Origin: a virus
Length of the DNA: 20,299 nucleotides
Strand: one strand, 5' to 3'
Virus record (IMG/VR): IMGVR_UViG_3300033048_000120
Location: 1-20,299 of that record
A model generated the notes under the pieces. That model was not told the DNA's origin. It saw only the letters and a program-made list of their open reading frames with translations, and did not search any database. Numbering within the stretch: the stretch's first letter is position 1; each line of letters opens with the position of its first letter. Position numbers and translations under genes: made by a program. Positions 7,373 through 14,956 of this stretch are shown here, piece after piece.

Positions 7373-9359
7373 GACCCCAGTCCTTGCCATAATCTAATCC
7401 AAATTTAACGGGAACCTTTAACGGTATAGCTGTTTCAAATATGTACTGCATTTCCCTAAAACCCTCACTACAACCGCCTCTATCTGAATGATTAGATTCA
7501 TCATGTATGATTAATCTTGGTACCCCTATATCATCATAAATACCGTCTTTATAACATTTATGTAAGGCGACTTTCATCTGATCGGCTGAGGAACCCTGTA
7601 ACCTTCTGTTCAGTGCCTTATGGGTCTCTGCTCGTTTAATATTACCGTATCTAAGGATAGCTTGATCAATTGGTAGGGGGAAACCTTTCTTAGTCCAGCC
7701 TGCAGGTTCCCACAAATCAAAGCGCGACTTACGACCTAATATTGTGGTTATGACTCCTGTATCCTGAGCTTCCTGCATTGCTGCATCCATAGTGGGCTTA
7801 GCGAAATCCATCGCTTCAAAGTACGCAGCAAATAGCTCCGCAGTCTGTTTCTTACTTAGGCCAAGGCCAGCACCTAAGGTTTTCTTACCCATACCATAGA
7901 TCAACCCGAAGTTAACTTTCTTAATTGACTTACGTTCAATCTTCATACCTGTTTTATCAAATACAAGCTTTTGAGCGAAGTTATGGTAATCTAAGTCAGG
8001 ATCTGCATTAAACATATCCCGAGCGTTCTGCCCTGCTTGGCCAACGGCAAAATGAACCATGAACCTATATTCAATTTGACTGTAATCGTACTTACGCCAA
8101 GCCACGTGATCAATATCAGGTATAAATAGCCCTCGAATCATTGGGGCTAGTATTGGGTGCCTAGATGGAATATTTTGCAGGTTAGGGTTAGAACTGCTAT
8201 ACCTACCACTACGTGTACCGTAAGTTTCCCCGCGTAAAGGATGGAATTGGCCATGGACTTTGCCACCTACATGAGAATTAAGTATATAGCTCTCCACGAA
8301 CGTACCACGGAGTTTAGCATGTAACCTAATTTCCCTTATTAACTCCCCAACTGGGTGATTAACCGCTTCAATGAAATCCTTAGTAAAACTTGGTTTGCCT
8401 TGAGGGTAGGTCTTACTAGGTTTGGTAAAGTTATAGGTGAGGCCTTCTGAATCAAATACCTTAGCCAGCTGTTCACCTGAGTTAGTGTTGACCTTGAAGC
8501 CAGCCAATCTGTCTAGCTCACTTTGAAACTCGCCTTCCTTCTTCTCTAAGGTATCTCTGAGTTCTTCTGCATAAGGAACATTTACCGTAACCCCTTCAAA
8601 ACGCATTTCCAGATAAAGGTATATCAGTTCACATTCCATTATGAACAAATCCATAAGACCTTCTTTCTCGAGTAGCGGCCACTGCTTCGCTATTATGCGT
8701 AAGGGTAAGTCGGCATCACTCTCCGCATAAGGACCAACCAATCTTGGAGGGGCACGATAAATATTTTTACGCTGGTCACCAGTAATTGGACCACCATAGT
8801 AGTCTGAGCACCACTGGTACAGCAAATTAGATTCTTTACCTTCACCAAGGTATTTTTGGGCTAGGCTTTCTAGGGCTACAGGAGCAGCTTCATTAAGCAA
8901 AGCCTCAGCGTACTGGACATCAAAAAGAGGACCTTGAACATGAACACCCTCATGCCAGAGCCAACCAATATCATAAATTATGTTTGCCCCAACTTTGGGC
9001 TGTTTAGGATTACAAAGGGTATTCCTTAACCACACTAGAATAACTTCGGCATCCCAATTTCCTTCAGCTTCTATCTCGTGCCTCATAGGGAAGTACCAGC
9101 ACCCACCTTTATCATCACCAATAGAAACCCCAACAAGGTGGCCTTCGCCCCTTGACCATCCAGGTCCATGATCCTTCAAGCCAGGATCCCAAGTTTCAAC
9201 ATCTAAAGAGATAACTTTGGAATTGGATAAGTTCGGTAATGTTTTAGGGGGTTCCCAGCCAGTCTCAGGTATATCGGGCATAATAGCCGCAATACGGTTT
9301 CTACCCTTTTCAGCAGCGTGATCTTCCCAGAATAGGCCTATACTATCATCTCTAGCCAT
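7335..9359 (-). CDS. Family A DNA polymerase with 3'-5' exonuclease
   Basis: This 674-residue protein is a PolA-type replicative polymerase without a 5'-3' exonuclease domain. Proofreading motifs are visible: D53-x-E55 (SLDVETW), N126/D130 (GANIIYDIG) and Y211/D215 (YAESD). Polymerase motif A is KYDYSQIEYR (D425), motif B is at about 476-490 (RKSIKK...FGLIYGMG), and motif C is HDE at 619-621. QGSSADQMK near 588 also fits the family. All key residues are present, so it should be active. Its ATG overlaps the clamp-like gene's stop as TAATG, which suggests that polymerase and clamp are made in step. It replicates phage DNA in the host cytoplasm. Confidence 0.95.
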   Translation of the reverse strand: MARDDSIGLFWEDHAAEKGRNRIAAIMPDIPETGWEPPKTLPNLSNSKVISLDVETWDPGLKDHGPGWSRGEGHLVGVSIGDDKGGCWYFPMRHEIEAEGNWDAEVILVWLRNTLCNPKQPKVGANIIYDIGWLWHEGVHVQGPLFDVQYAEALLNEAAPVALESLAQKYLGEGKESNLLYQWCSDYYGGPITGDQRKNIYRAPPRLVGPYAESDADLPLRIIAKQWPLLEKEGLMDLFIMECELIYLYLEMRFEGVTVNVPYAEELRDTLEKKEGEFQSELDRLAGFKVNTNSGEQLAKVFDSEGLTYNFTKPSKTYPQGKPSFTKDFIEAVNHPVGELIREIRLHAKLRGTFVESYILNSHVGGKVHGQFHPLRGETYGTRSGRYSSSNPNLQNIPSRHPILAPMIRGLFIPDIDHVAWRKYDYSQIEYRFMVHFAVGQAGQNARDMFNADPDLDYHNFAQKLVFDKTGMKIERKSIKKVNFGLIYGMGKKTLGAGLGLSKKQTAELFAAYFEAMDFAKPTMDAAMQEAQDTGVITTILGRKSRFDLWEPAGWTKKGFPLPIDQAILRYGNIKRAETHKALNRRLQGSSADQMKVALHKCYKDGIYDDIGVPRLIIHDESNHSDRGGCSEGFREMQYIFETAIPLKVPVKFGLDYGKDWGHAIECKDDKDLP

Positions 9360-10312
9360 TAAAGCTTCATCCCTACAATTGCTCCACGAAGTTTATCCCC
9401 ATAGAATATACAAGGTGTTGGGTATAAGGTTAAATCAATCTTTTCTGCTAAGCCCTCGAGCTTGGATAGATATTTGTGGTTAAAAGCACCTTCCTCAGGT
9501 AACCCATCTACTTCAGCGGAAGCTCCTAGGCCTTCGTCTTTATGGGTACAGATAGCCCCATTAATAAACATAACCATACTGGTCTCTTCGGCAAAGGGGG
9601 CAATATCAATAAGGGCTTCAAAGAACCCCTCGGCTAAAGGTTTCGGATCACACTCTCGATTTAATACGGGGGTAATATCAGGCCACTCACCAGTATTGAG
9701 GTTGGTTCTTAACCACCTGCCATCTTCATATAAAAAGGACGCAGAGCGTTCATCCAGTTGGATATGGGTAGGCTCTTCTTTGATACGAACCAACTCTTTA
9801 ATGGCGGACGCAGGGATGTTAACCTCCACTGGGAATGGGCGTTCCATCCAAGCTTCTATGATTATAATGTTATTGGTAACAAAGGCAGATTGGCCTTTTA
9901 ATAGAATCCCACGAGCCCACGGCCTAGAGGCATCTTCAGCCATGAACGGTTGAAGCTTTTTAAGAGTTTCAATAAAACTTCCCTTTAAGGGAATAATTTT
10001 TCCCTCGGGCTTAATCTCCGGGTAAGCTTCATCAGGAGCACATTCAACAAACGCCTTGAACTTACCGGATTTAATACTTAACTTACCAGTGGGGGTAACA
10101 TGCATAACTGTAGTGGCTTTACAGGCAGTGATTGCTTTAACAAATGGGATTGCCTTGGGTGAAACGTCCAAGTCCAATTCAATGGGGCTGGATAGTGCCA
10201 GCGAGCCGTTAAACCCTTTTATATGGCCATTCTCTATCCTAAAATGCATTAGGGTAGGGTCAAAACCTTTACTGGCTATGGAGCCTTTGACAAACTGAAG
10301 CGCTTTTAACAT
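9359..10312 (-). CDS. Beta-clamp-like DNA polymerase processivity factor
   Basis: This 317-residue protein has the spacing and texture of a phage DNA-polymerase-III-beta-like sliding clamp: an N-terminal FRIENGHIKGFNGSLALSSPI segment, repeated beta-alpha units, and ends in YGDKLRGAIVGMKL. It is shorter than the roughly 366-residue bacterial clamp. The assignment rests on general fold signs and on position directly before the polymerase gene, with a one-base TAATG overlap. It would encircle DNA and tether the polymerase. A GGGGA ribosome binding site lies ahead of the ATG, within the 3' end of the preceding 59-codon gene. A different DNA-binding role is possible. Confidence 0.6.
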   Translation of the reverse strand: MLKALQFVKGSIASKGFDPTLMHFRIENGHIKGFNGSLALSSPIELDLDVSPKAIPFVKAITACKATTVMHVTPTGKLSIKSGKFKAFVECAPDEAYPEIKPEGKIIPLKGSFIETLKKLQPFMAEDASRPWARGILLKGQSAFVTNNIIIIEAWMERPFPVEVNIPASAIKELVRIKEEPTHIQLDERSASFLYEDGRWLRTNLNTGEWPDITPVLNRECDPKPLAEGFFEALIDIAPFAEETSMVMFINGAICTHKDEGLGASAEVDGLPEEGAFNHKYLSKLEGLAEKIDLTLYPTPCIFYGDKLRGAIVGMKL

Positions 10313-10485
10313 TTGGTTATTTCCCCATCATCAAGGTCGATTTTAGCAAGGGTATTCCATTCCATTCTCTCTTTCAATATTTCTATCTGGTGATAAACAT
10401 TTACATCGACAGCACAATCATCTGTGATTCCTTCAAGCTCAGTTACCTTGCCTAATAGATATTTTAACTTACCTAAAGTAATCAT
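10306..10485 (-). CDS. 59-aa hypothetical protein (small gene in apparent gap)
   Basis: An uninterrupted 59-codon frame begins with ATG at 10485, overlapping the previous gene's TAA by one base (TAATG). It ends TAA at 10306, overlapping the clamp gene's ATG by seven bases. The product starts MITLGKLKYLLGKVTELEG and ends DLDDGEITKC. It is likely helical, with leucines spaced for a short coiled coil in the first 40 residues. No domain is recognised. The perfect fit between two coupled genes, on the same strand, is the main reason to call it real. Confidence 0.7.
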   Translation of the reverse strand: MITLGKLKYLLGKVTELEGITDDCAVDVNVYHQIEILKERMEWNTLAKIDLDDGEITKC

Positions 10486-10814
10486 TACTTTTCCTTACTT
10501 TTGTGAAGACCTACCGTCTTGTAACACTCATCTACTAGCTCACTACTAAAATATTTCTTTTCATTTTTCTTACTAAAGAATTTTTTATGGAACCTAGCAG
10601 CTAAGATACAACCAACCGCACCGCCTGTACCAAGAGGTAAATAGATATCCCAACCTTTAGTAACTATCAAAGTTACGGTTAAAAGTTCCCCCGCGGTTAT
10701 ACCGTAAGAGGTTATGATCATTAATAGTTCTTGATCATGGGTTATATTCTTCTGTTGGAATACTCTTAGGAATACATAAACTAGTGGCACTAAAAAAGCT
10801 GTAAGATAAATCAT
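10485..10814 (-). CDS. Small integral membrane protein, unknown function
   Basis: This 109-residue protein has hydrophobic segments at about residues 2-18, 31-51 and 57-75. A lysine-rich cytoplasmic-type tail follows (HKKFFSKKNEKKYF...). It probably sits in the host inner membrane. It lies in the replication operon: its ATG directly follows the stop of the 83-aa gene and its stop overlaps the next ATG. No family is recognised. Holin-like size and topology could be considered, but the place among replication genes and the lack of an adjoining endolysin argue against a confident holin call. Confidence 0.6.
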   Translation of the reverse strand: MIYLTAFLVPLVYVFLRVFQQKNITHDQELLMIITSYGITAGELLTVTLIVTKGWDIYLPLGTGGAVGCILAARFHKKFFSKKNEKKYFSSELVDECYKTVGLHKSKEK

Positions 10815-11066
10815 TTAAATACACTCTACTACTTCGTATTTTTCTGGTTTAACGATAGCCAATAGCCTAGTTCGCTCGTTACGTATATCTATAAGTAATG
10901 GGTCGAAAGTTGTAATACTAGCTATATCCGCCTCATCTATAACACCTCTAAGTAACTGGCTTTCAAGGTCCATCTTAATCTCGTTTTCTCGTTGTCTCTC
11001 AAGTTGATTTAGACTACTGAATAAGCTTGTATCTTTAAAACTGTATACTGTATTTAATCTAAGCAT
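10815..11066 (-). CDS. 83-aa hypothetical protein
   Basis: A small, charged protein whose start overlaps the DpdA-like gene's stop as TAATG. Residues 20-55 are likely helical and rich in Glu, Arg and Leu; the C-terminal end is more beta-like (TRLLAIVKPEKYEVVECI). No motif I recognise. It is co-transcribed with the modification and replication genes around it, which does not fix a function. Confidence 0.6.
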   Translation of the reverse strand: MLRLNTVYSFKDTSLFSSLNQLERQRENEIKMDLESQLLRGVIDEADIASITTFDPLLIDIRNERTRLLAIVKPEKYEVVECI

Positions 11067-11983
11067 TAGAATAATCCGAATTGAGTTTGTTTAAAGATTG
11101 CATCCTCAAATGGTGGATACTCTTTGTGCATTTCTACATATGCATTTATGTTATAAATCCAGCGGGAAAGGTATTTGTGCATTAGGTCTTCAGTGGTGTA
11201 ACCTTGGGAAGTTAAACGTTTATCAATCGCTTCCCTTTGAAGATCTGTAAATGTATCGTAATGCTGGTTCTGAACCTTTCGGTTTGGGCTCTCGGCAGAT
11301 ATGGCCATGGCCTTACCGTTAAATAGAATGGAACCGTTAGCCGCTACCTGAACCCATGAGGACGAATCAACGCTGAACCAAGGATACTTCTTCATTAGGA
11401 TTGGAGTAGTAACACCAAACGCGTGAACCTTGGTAATCGGCCTACCAGCCCCATCAGTTAAGTACTTCTCCCAGATTTCGTCGAGCCAGATAAGAAGATC
11501 TTTTGTGGATTGAGCTACCATTCCACCCAAGGTAATATAGGAATAATTGGCTGCATACAACTGGAGGTATCTAGGATCTTCCCCGTAATGGAAACAAGGT
11601 AGAGGCCGCACCCCTAACTTCTCCATTCTCATCTGGTTCTTATACGTTCCGAGATCGTCACCAATACTATCTAGTACAGAGGCCACAACTGCATCGTCTT
11701 CTACCCGAATGATATCGGCGTTATCTTGTATATATCGGCAGTAGGCAGGTAGATCAATCTCTACCCCTTTTGACCAAGCCGAGAAGGCTCCTGAATCCAG
11801 AAATACCTTTGCTTCATCTCGGCGCATCTTATCTACGGCGGACTGTTTACATACATAATGGTATGATTCTAACATATGGGGGATACTGTCCCGTTGGGCT
11901 CTTTCGTTATCACTGAGGCGGCGGTAAAGCCTACCATGTAGATCGAAGTTAGAGGTATAAATACCGGCCATATAGATTTGCAT
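11066..11983 (-). CDS. dpdA: DpdA-like DNA-guanine transglycosylase (TGT superfamily)
   Basis: This 305-residue protein has the marks of phage DpdA proteins, relatives of tRNA-guanine transglycosylase. VFLDSGAFSAW (D63) matches the base-binding aspartate segment. LGGMV (152-156) and HAFGVTTP (187-194) match the glycine-rich substrate loops. SVDSSSW (D206) fits the position of the nucleophilic aspartate. DpdA proteins exchange guanine in DNA for a 7-deazaguanine such as preQ0. The preQ0 pathway genes lie just upstream in the same orientation, which strongly supports a DNA rather than tRNA target. The start overlaps the PP-loop gene's stop as TAATG. No zinc-site cysteine set like that of tRNA enzymes is seen. 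Confidence 0.85.
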   Translation of the reverse strand: MQIYMAGIYTSNFDLHGRLYRRLSDNERAQRDSIPHMLESYHYVCKQSAVDKMRRDEAKVFLDSGAFSAWSKGVEIDLPAYCRYIQDNADIIRVEDDAVVASVLDSIGDDLGTYKNQMRMEKLGVRPLPCFHYGEDPRYLQLYAANYSYITLGGMVAQSTKDLLIWLDEIWEKYLTDGAGRPITKVHAFGVTTPILMKKYPWFSVDSSSWVQVAANGSILFNGKAMAISAESPNRKVQNQHYDTFTDLQREAIDKRLTSQGYTTEDLMHKYLSRWIYNINAYVEMHKEYPPFEDAIFKQTQFGLF

Positions 11984-13035
11984 TAATCCTCACCGCCATA
12001 CAGGTCACAACTACCTTCAGCACAAGGACTTAGTCTTTTTTCGTGGGAAACCCTACTTTCCCAATACTCTTGGGGCTGCTCGAAAGCCTTGTCGTATATT
12101 TCTTTAAAGGTCAGCTTTATAGGACCAGTGTGGTACATTGCCTCTTCATTGAATTTCCTACCTTTGATAGGGATTTCAGGGTTAGTTACTTGCACCAACC
12201 ACTCGTCTGCTAAAGGTTTTTGTGTATGGCATAAGTAACTTAGTTGGTTCTCCGTTTTCTCGATACAGAACACACAGTTACCGCAGTGATCAGGTATTTC
12301 AAGATCAATACTTTGGGTACGCCACCAAGCCCGTATATCTTCTTTATTGAAATCAGAAATCTCAAAAAGAAATCTGTACCCTATCTGGTCGTTCCTAACA
12401 ACCTTACCTACGATTTTGTTAACTCGGTTATACCCCGACTCCCCTAAAGGATCTACCACATATCCTGATACATAGTTAAAAAGCTCTCCGATTGAATCGG
12501 CAAGTTTTATTGAGCAATTTTTATAGAATTCACCTTGATCCCTTTTTTCTATATGTAACCATTTAGTTAAGGTGGCTGATAACGTATGCCCCCATGATCT
12601 ACTAGCGTCTCTAGGTTCATCTCTATAACCTATCCAAGTCACATAATTACCTTTCCCGTAAGCATCATTACAGTACTTACGGTAGATTTGGGTCTTTAAC
12701 TGGTCGGTACAGAATTTCCCACCAGGATTAAAAGGCCTACCGTATTTAGTCATTAATTCACGGAAAGCAGTATAATCCCCAGTAATATTAGCTATATTCT
12801 CGACTACGTATTTAGCCCCGATACCTTCCTCTTGGGGCATGTGCATAGTCAAACAAACAATATCAATATCAAAATGTAATGCGGTAGCCTGCACAAAATC
12901 GTAAGTCCCTTTATGCTCAGCACCAGTATTACAAAAAATAAAATCTACGTTCTCTTTACCGAACACTTCAATTAGTTTATCTATCATGTAGTGAGACGTA
13001 CGTCCACCTGATATACTTGCTATTTGCTTCTTCAT
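11983..13035 (-). CDS. PP-loop ATPase, PAPS-reductase-like, coupled to dpdA
   Basis: A 350-residue protein of the CysH/PP-loop group. It has SGGRTS at residues 9-14 (the adenylation loop), a CNTGAEH segment near 35-41 and GYRDEPRDASR at 136-146. Cysteines at 109 (KFCTDQ) and 251, 254 and 257 (CGNCVFC) could hold a metal or iron-sulfur cluster, as in the related DndC. Such enzymes activate a carbonyl or transfer sulfur using ATP. It is not QueC, which is encoded separately. Its TAATG coupling to dpdA points to the same pathway: either elaborating the inserted base or aiding insertion. Simple sulfate assimilation seems unlikely in this context. Confidence 0.75.
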   Translation of the reverse strand: MKKQIASISGGRTSHYMIDKLIEVFGKENVDFIFCNTGAEHKGTYDFVQATALHFDIDIVCLTMHMPQEEGIGAKYVVENIANITGDYTAFRELMTKYGRPFNPGGKFCTDQLKTQIYRKYCNDAYGKGNYVTWIGYRDEPRDASRSWGHTLSATLTKWLHIEKRDQGEFYKNCSIKLADSIGELFNYVSGYVVDPLGESGYNRVNKIVGKVVRNDQIGYRFLFEISDFNKEDIRAWWRTQSIDLEIPDHCGNCVFCIEKTENQLSYLCHTQKPLADEWLVQVTNPEIPIKGRKFNEEAMYHTGPIKLTFKEIYDKAFEQPQEYWESRVSHEKRLSPCAEGSCDLYGGED

Positions 13036-13214
13036 TATAGTTGCCCGTTTGGTAATGGTTTAATGTTACTTTTACTTACCCAGTGCTTATATCCCTTTTC
13101 AGGATTATTTATCCAGATACGATCCTCGGTTAATTCATGGGCTGTTTCTGGTATGCAGATTCTACAGATTACATTATGATAAATCACTCTTTGCCCAATC
13201 ATATAAGTTGGCAT
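13035..13214 (-). CDS. 59-aa SH3-like small protein, first gene of the dpdA/polymerase operon
   Basis: A 59-codon frame starts at ATG 13214 with a strong AAGGAG ribosome binding site eight bases ahead. It ends with TAA overlapping the PP-loop gene's ATG (TAATG). The product begins MPTYMIGQRVIYHNVICRIC and has DRIWINN, then HWVSKSNIKPLPNGQL. This GQRVIYxxxxCxI...DRIWI...HWVxxxxIKPLPxGQL texture is beta-rich and recurs in short phage proteins of SH3-like fold. Function is unknown. It lies 30-odd bases downstream of the predicted transcript start, making it the first gene of the transcript. Confidence 0.75.
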   Translation of the reverse strand: MPTYMIGQRVIYHNVICRICIPETAHELTEDRIWINNPEKGYKHWVSKSNIKPLPNGQL

Positions 13215-13239
13215 GATCTTTTTCTCCTTAATAATAAAA

Positions 13240-13271
13240 ACCCTATACCAATAATTATACCAGTATAGGGT
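13240..13271 (-). terminator. Intrinsic terminator after folE
   Basis: A perfect 9-bp stem (ACCCTATAC / GTATAGGGT, 13240-13248 and 13263-13271) with a 14-base loop lies shortly after the folE stop. On the minus strand it leads into TTTTTATTATT. This should end the queE-folE transcript. The loop contains the -10 box of the next promoter. Confidence 0.85.
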
Positions 13272-13281
13272 GATTAATCAA
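13254..13281 (-). promoter_or_regulatory. Extended -10 promoter inside the folE terminator loop
   Basis: On the minus strand, TTGATT (13276-13281) and TATAAT (13254-13259) are spaced 16 bases apart, and TGG precedes TATAAT to give an extended -10 (TGnTATAAT). The predicted start, near 13247, lies past the loop, so the new transcript lacks the first stem arm and cannot form the terminator. It should drive the operon from the 59-aa gene through the polymerase and HNH genes. Confidence 0.65.
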
Positions 13282-13294
13282 GAGTACTTCATCA

Positions 13295-13894
13295 TTAAAG
13301 ACTAGGAGGCAAGCTATTAACTAAGGACATAAATTCAGCCCTAGTCTCGGGTTGCTCTTTCATTACCCCTCGTAACGCACTGGTAATAGTAAAAGAACCC
13401 TGCTTCGCAATACCCCTTGATTCACAGCACATATGGCGGGCTTTAACCACAACACCTACACCAAGGGAACCAATCGCTTCATCCATAAAAGCTTCCGCTA
13501 TTTGATTAGTGATTCGTTCCTGTACTTGTAGTCTACGGCAGAAGATTTCGGCTATACGACTAAACTTACTTAACCCTAGAATTTTCTTGTTAGGGATATA
13601 AGCAATAGTTATAGTACCAAAGAAAGGGGCAAAATGATGTTCACATTGGCTATAGAAAGGTATATCCCTAACTATAACCATTTCATCGCACCCATCCGCA
13701 CCATCTTCAAATAACTTGATAATATCAGCAGGTGATACGTTATAGCCCGAGGTCCAGTGTTCAACAGCTTTGGCGAAACGCATAGGTGTTTCTTGAATTC
13801 CAGGCCGTAGATCTTTATAATCAGGTACTTTTTCAATGATTTTTAGAATCCTACCAAAATTAGCAGCAATCGCTTCTCTCTCAAACTGCTTCAT
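13295..13894 (-). CDS. folE: GTP cyclohydrolase I (FolE), first step to preQ0
   Basis: This 199-residue protein has all the type I GTP cyclohydrolase marks. QCEHHFAPFFG carries C84 and H87, and ARHMCCESRG (about 152-161) carries the third zinc cysteine and active-site histidine. GLSKFSRI (107-114) and LQVQERITNQIA (122-133) are also diagnostic. It converts GTP to dihydroneopterin triphosphate, the substrate of QueD. Length is near the bacterial norm of about 220. It is the last gene of the modification operon, two bases after the queD end, and is followed by a terminator. The four-gene set makes preQ0 supply, rather than folate, the likely purpose. Confidence 0.95.
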   Translation of the reverse strand: MKQFEREAIAANFGRILKIIEKVPDYKDLRPGIQETPMRFAKAVEHWTSGYNVSPADIIKLFEDGADGCDEMVIVRDIPFYSQCEHHFAPFFGTITIAYIPNKKILGLSKFSRIAEIFCRRLQVQERITNQIAEAFMDEAIGSLGVGVVVKARHMCCESRGIAKQGSFTITSALRGVMKEQPETRAEFMSLVNSLPPSL

Positions 13895-13896
13895 AC

Positions 13897-14112
13897 CTAA
13901 TCCTTACTATACGTAGCGGAACATTTACGGGTTTCGTCAATGGTACAAGAGATCAAAGTACAATCTATTTTAGCTTCTTTAAATAAATAAGGAGCAACCA
14001 TTTCAACTAAGAAACCAGCCATGTTTTCAGCCGTGGGGTTAAAGGGTACTTTGACTACTGTTTTATCTATATCATAAATATAGGCAAACATTGCCAGTTC
14101 TCTTCTAACCAT
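13897..14112 (-). CDS. queD: QueD, C-terminal part (separated by frameshift)
   Basis: A 71-codon frame whose residues from about 8 on continue QueD: VVKVPFNPTAENMAGFL (the conserved PTAEN block) and CTIDETRKCSATY (the ExT segment near the C-terminus). The first residues, MVRREL, are an out-of-frame reading of the end of the N-terminal part. An in-frame TGA lies directly before its ATG. No convincing ribosome binding site is seen, so independent translation is doubtful unless ribosomes restart after the nearby stop. Alone it lacks the metal site. Confidence 0.75.
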   Translation of the reverse strand: MVRRELAMFAYIYDIDKTVVKVPFNPTAENMAGFLVEMVAPYLFKEAKIDCTLISCTIDETRKCSATYSKD

Positions 14113-14309
14113 TCACAAAGGATTGATTTGATTACTGAAAAATCTAAAACGCGACCAACATCATCTGTATTTTCAAAACCTTCAGATGCTCGGATATCAA
14201 AGTGAACACGGTAGTTATGACCGTGAAGATTTTCGCATTTTCCGCCTTGCCCATGAACTCTGTGGCCTGCACAGAAATCATGGTAGCGGGTTGCTGTAAC
14301 TGTTCCCAT
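14067..14309 (-). CDS. queD: QueD (6-carboxytetrahydropterin synthase), N-terminal part; reading frame broken
   Basis: The start is ATG 14309, overlapping the queC stop as TAATG with GGAG nine bases ahead; a TTG at 14336 lies inside queC. The frame shows the QueD metal histidines and catalytic cysteine (CAGHRVHG, GGKCENLHGHNY), then VLDFSVIKS and WLEENW. After ENW, where QueD normally has WDH with the catalytic Asp-His pair, it goes off-frame and stops at 14067. The remainder continues in another frame to 13897. Together the two frames span 413 bases, one short of 138 codons. QueD makes 6-carboxytetrahydropterin from dihydroneopterin triphosphate. Either this copy is inactive, split, or misread here. 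Confidence 0.8.
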   Translation of the reverse strand: MGTVTATRYHDFCAGHRVHGQGGKCENLHGHNYRVHFDIRASEGFENTDDVGRVLDFSVIKSILCEWLEENWQCLPIFMI

Positions 14310-14956
14310 TATTTGTTCTCCAAAAATTCGAGCCAACCTTTTGCTCTAAGTTCACAGGCTGGGCATTTACCACAACCTCTGCCCCACATCCATTTCACAT
14401 CACGTTTACCGTTATAGCAGGTATGTGAATGATCAATAACCGTATCCAAGAAACCAACTTCATCCGCTAGGGCAAAGGTTTGGGCTTTGGTAAGATGCAT
14501 CAAAGGCGTACGAATATTAATATTGGTTAGGTAACCAATGTTCAAAGTAGCCTGCAAGTGCTCAATAAAGATTTCTCTGCAGTCTGGGTAACCAGAATAA
14601 TCAGTTTCACAAACACCTGTAATAATGGTGCCTGCACCTACCTGCTGAGCATAAGCGTGGGCTGTTGTTAAAAACAAAGCATTACGATTAGGAACAAAAC
14701 TGGCTGGTAGATCTTTATTAAAAGGGTGAGCTTCTGTAACATCCCCATCGGTACCGATTAAGGCGCTATCCCCTAACTGAGCAAGTGCAGGTATGGTCAT
14801 TATAACTAAAGGTACTTTTACCATATCGCAAATGAGCTGGGCTTGGGTTAATTCGATGGAATGTTTTTGCCCGTAATCAAAAGAGATACAATAAACTTTA
14901 TCATATTCTTTTAAGGCTAGGCCTAGACAGGTAACTGAGTCTTGCCCGCCAGACAA
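14309..14956 (-). CDS. queC: QueC (7-cyano-7-deazaguanine synthase), abnormal N-terminus
   Basis: The body is clearly QueC: SGGQDSVTCLGLALKEYD (PP-loop), FDYGQKH, FVPNRNALFLT, ITGVCETDYSGYPDCR. At the C-terminus are zinc cysteines in HTCYNG and GRGCGKCPACELRAKG, with a short extra segment (KRDVKWMW) between them. It turns 7-carboxy-7-deazaguanine into preQ0 using ATP and ammonia. The only possible start in frame is TTG 14956, putting the PP-loop at residue 2 with no ribosome binding site. The codons before it read TVPV, the expected first beta strand, but are preceded by an in-frame TAA at 14969-14971. No amidotransferase domain is fused, which argues against archaeosine-type product formation. 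Confidence 0.85.
   Translation of the reverse strand: MSGGQDSVTCLGLALKEYDKVYCISFDYGQKHSIELTQAQLICDMVKVPLVIMTIPALAQLGDSALIGTDGDVTEAHPFNKDLPASFVPNRNALFLTTAHAYAQQVGAGTIITGVCETDYSGYPDCREIFIEHLQATLNIGYLTNINIRTPLMHLTKAQTFALADEVGFLDTVIDHSHTCYNGKRDVKWMWGRGCGKCPACELRAKGWLEFLENK

Noticed and set aside
9462-9953. 163-codon rightward frame within the clamp-like gene
   Set aside because: It is antisense to a well-supported gene, has no ribosome binding site or recognisable domain, and its composition mirrors the other strand.
10485-10814. Holin
   Set aside because: Size and membrane segments would allow it, but it lies within the replication operon with no endolysin or spanin nearby.
11983-13035. Calling the PP-loop gene cysH (sulfate assimilation) or dndC (phosphorothioation)
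   Set aside because: Only the superfamily is supported. There are no dndD/dndE partners, and coupling to dpdA points elsewhere.
14060-14120. Programmed -1 frameshift joining the two queD frames
   Set aside because: No X-XXY-YYZ slippery heptamer is present in the overlap, and joining by one base still omits the catalytic Asp-His.
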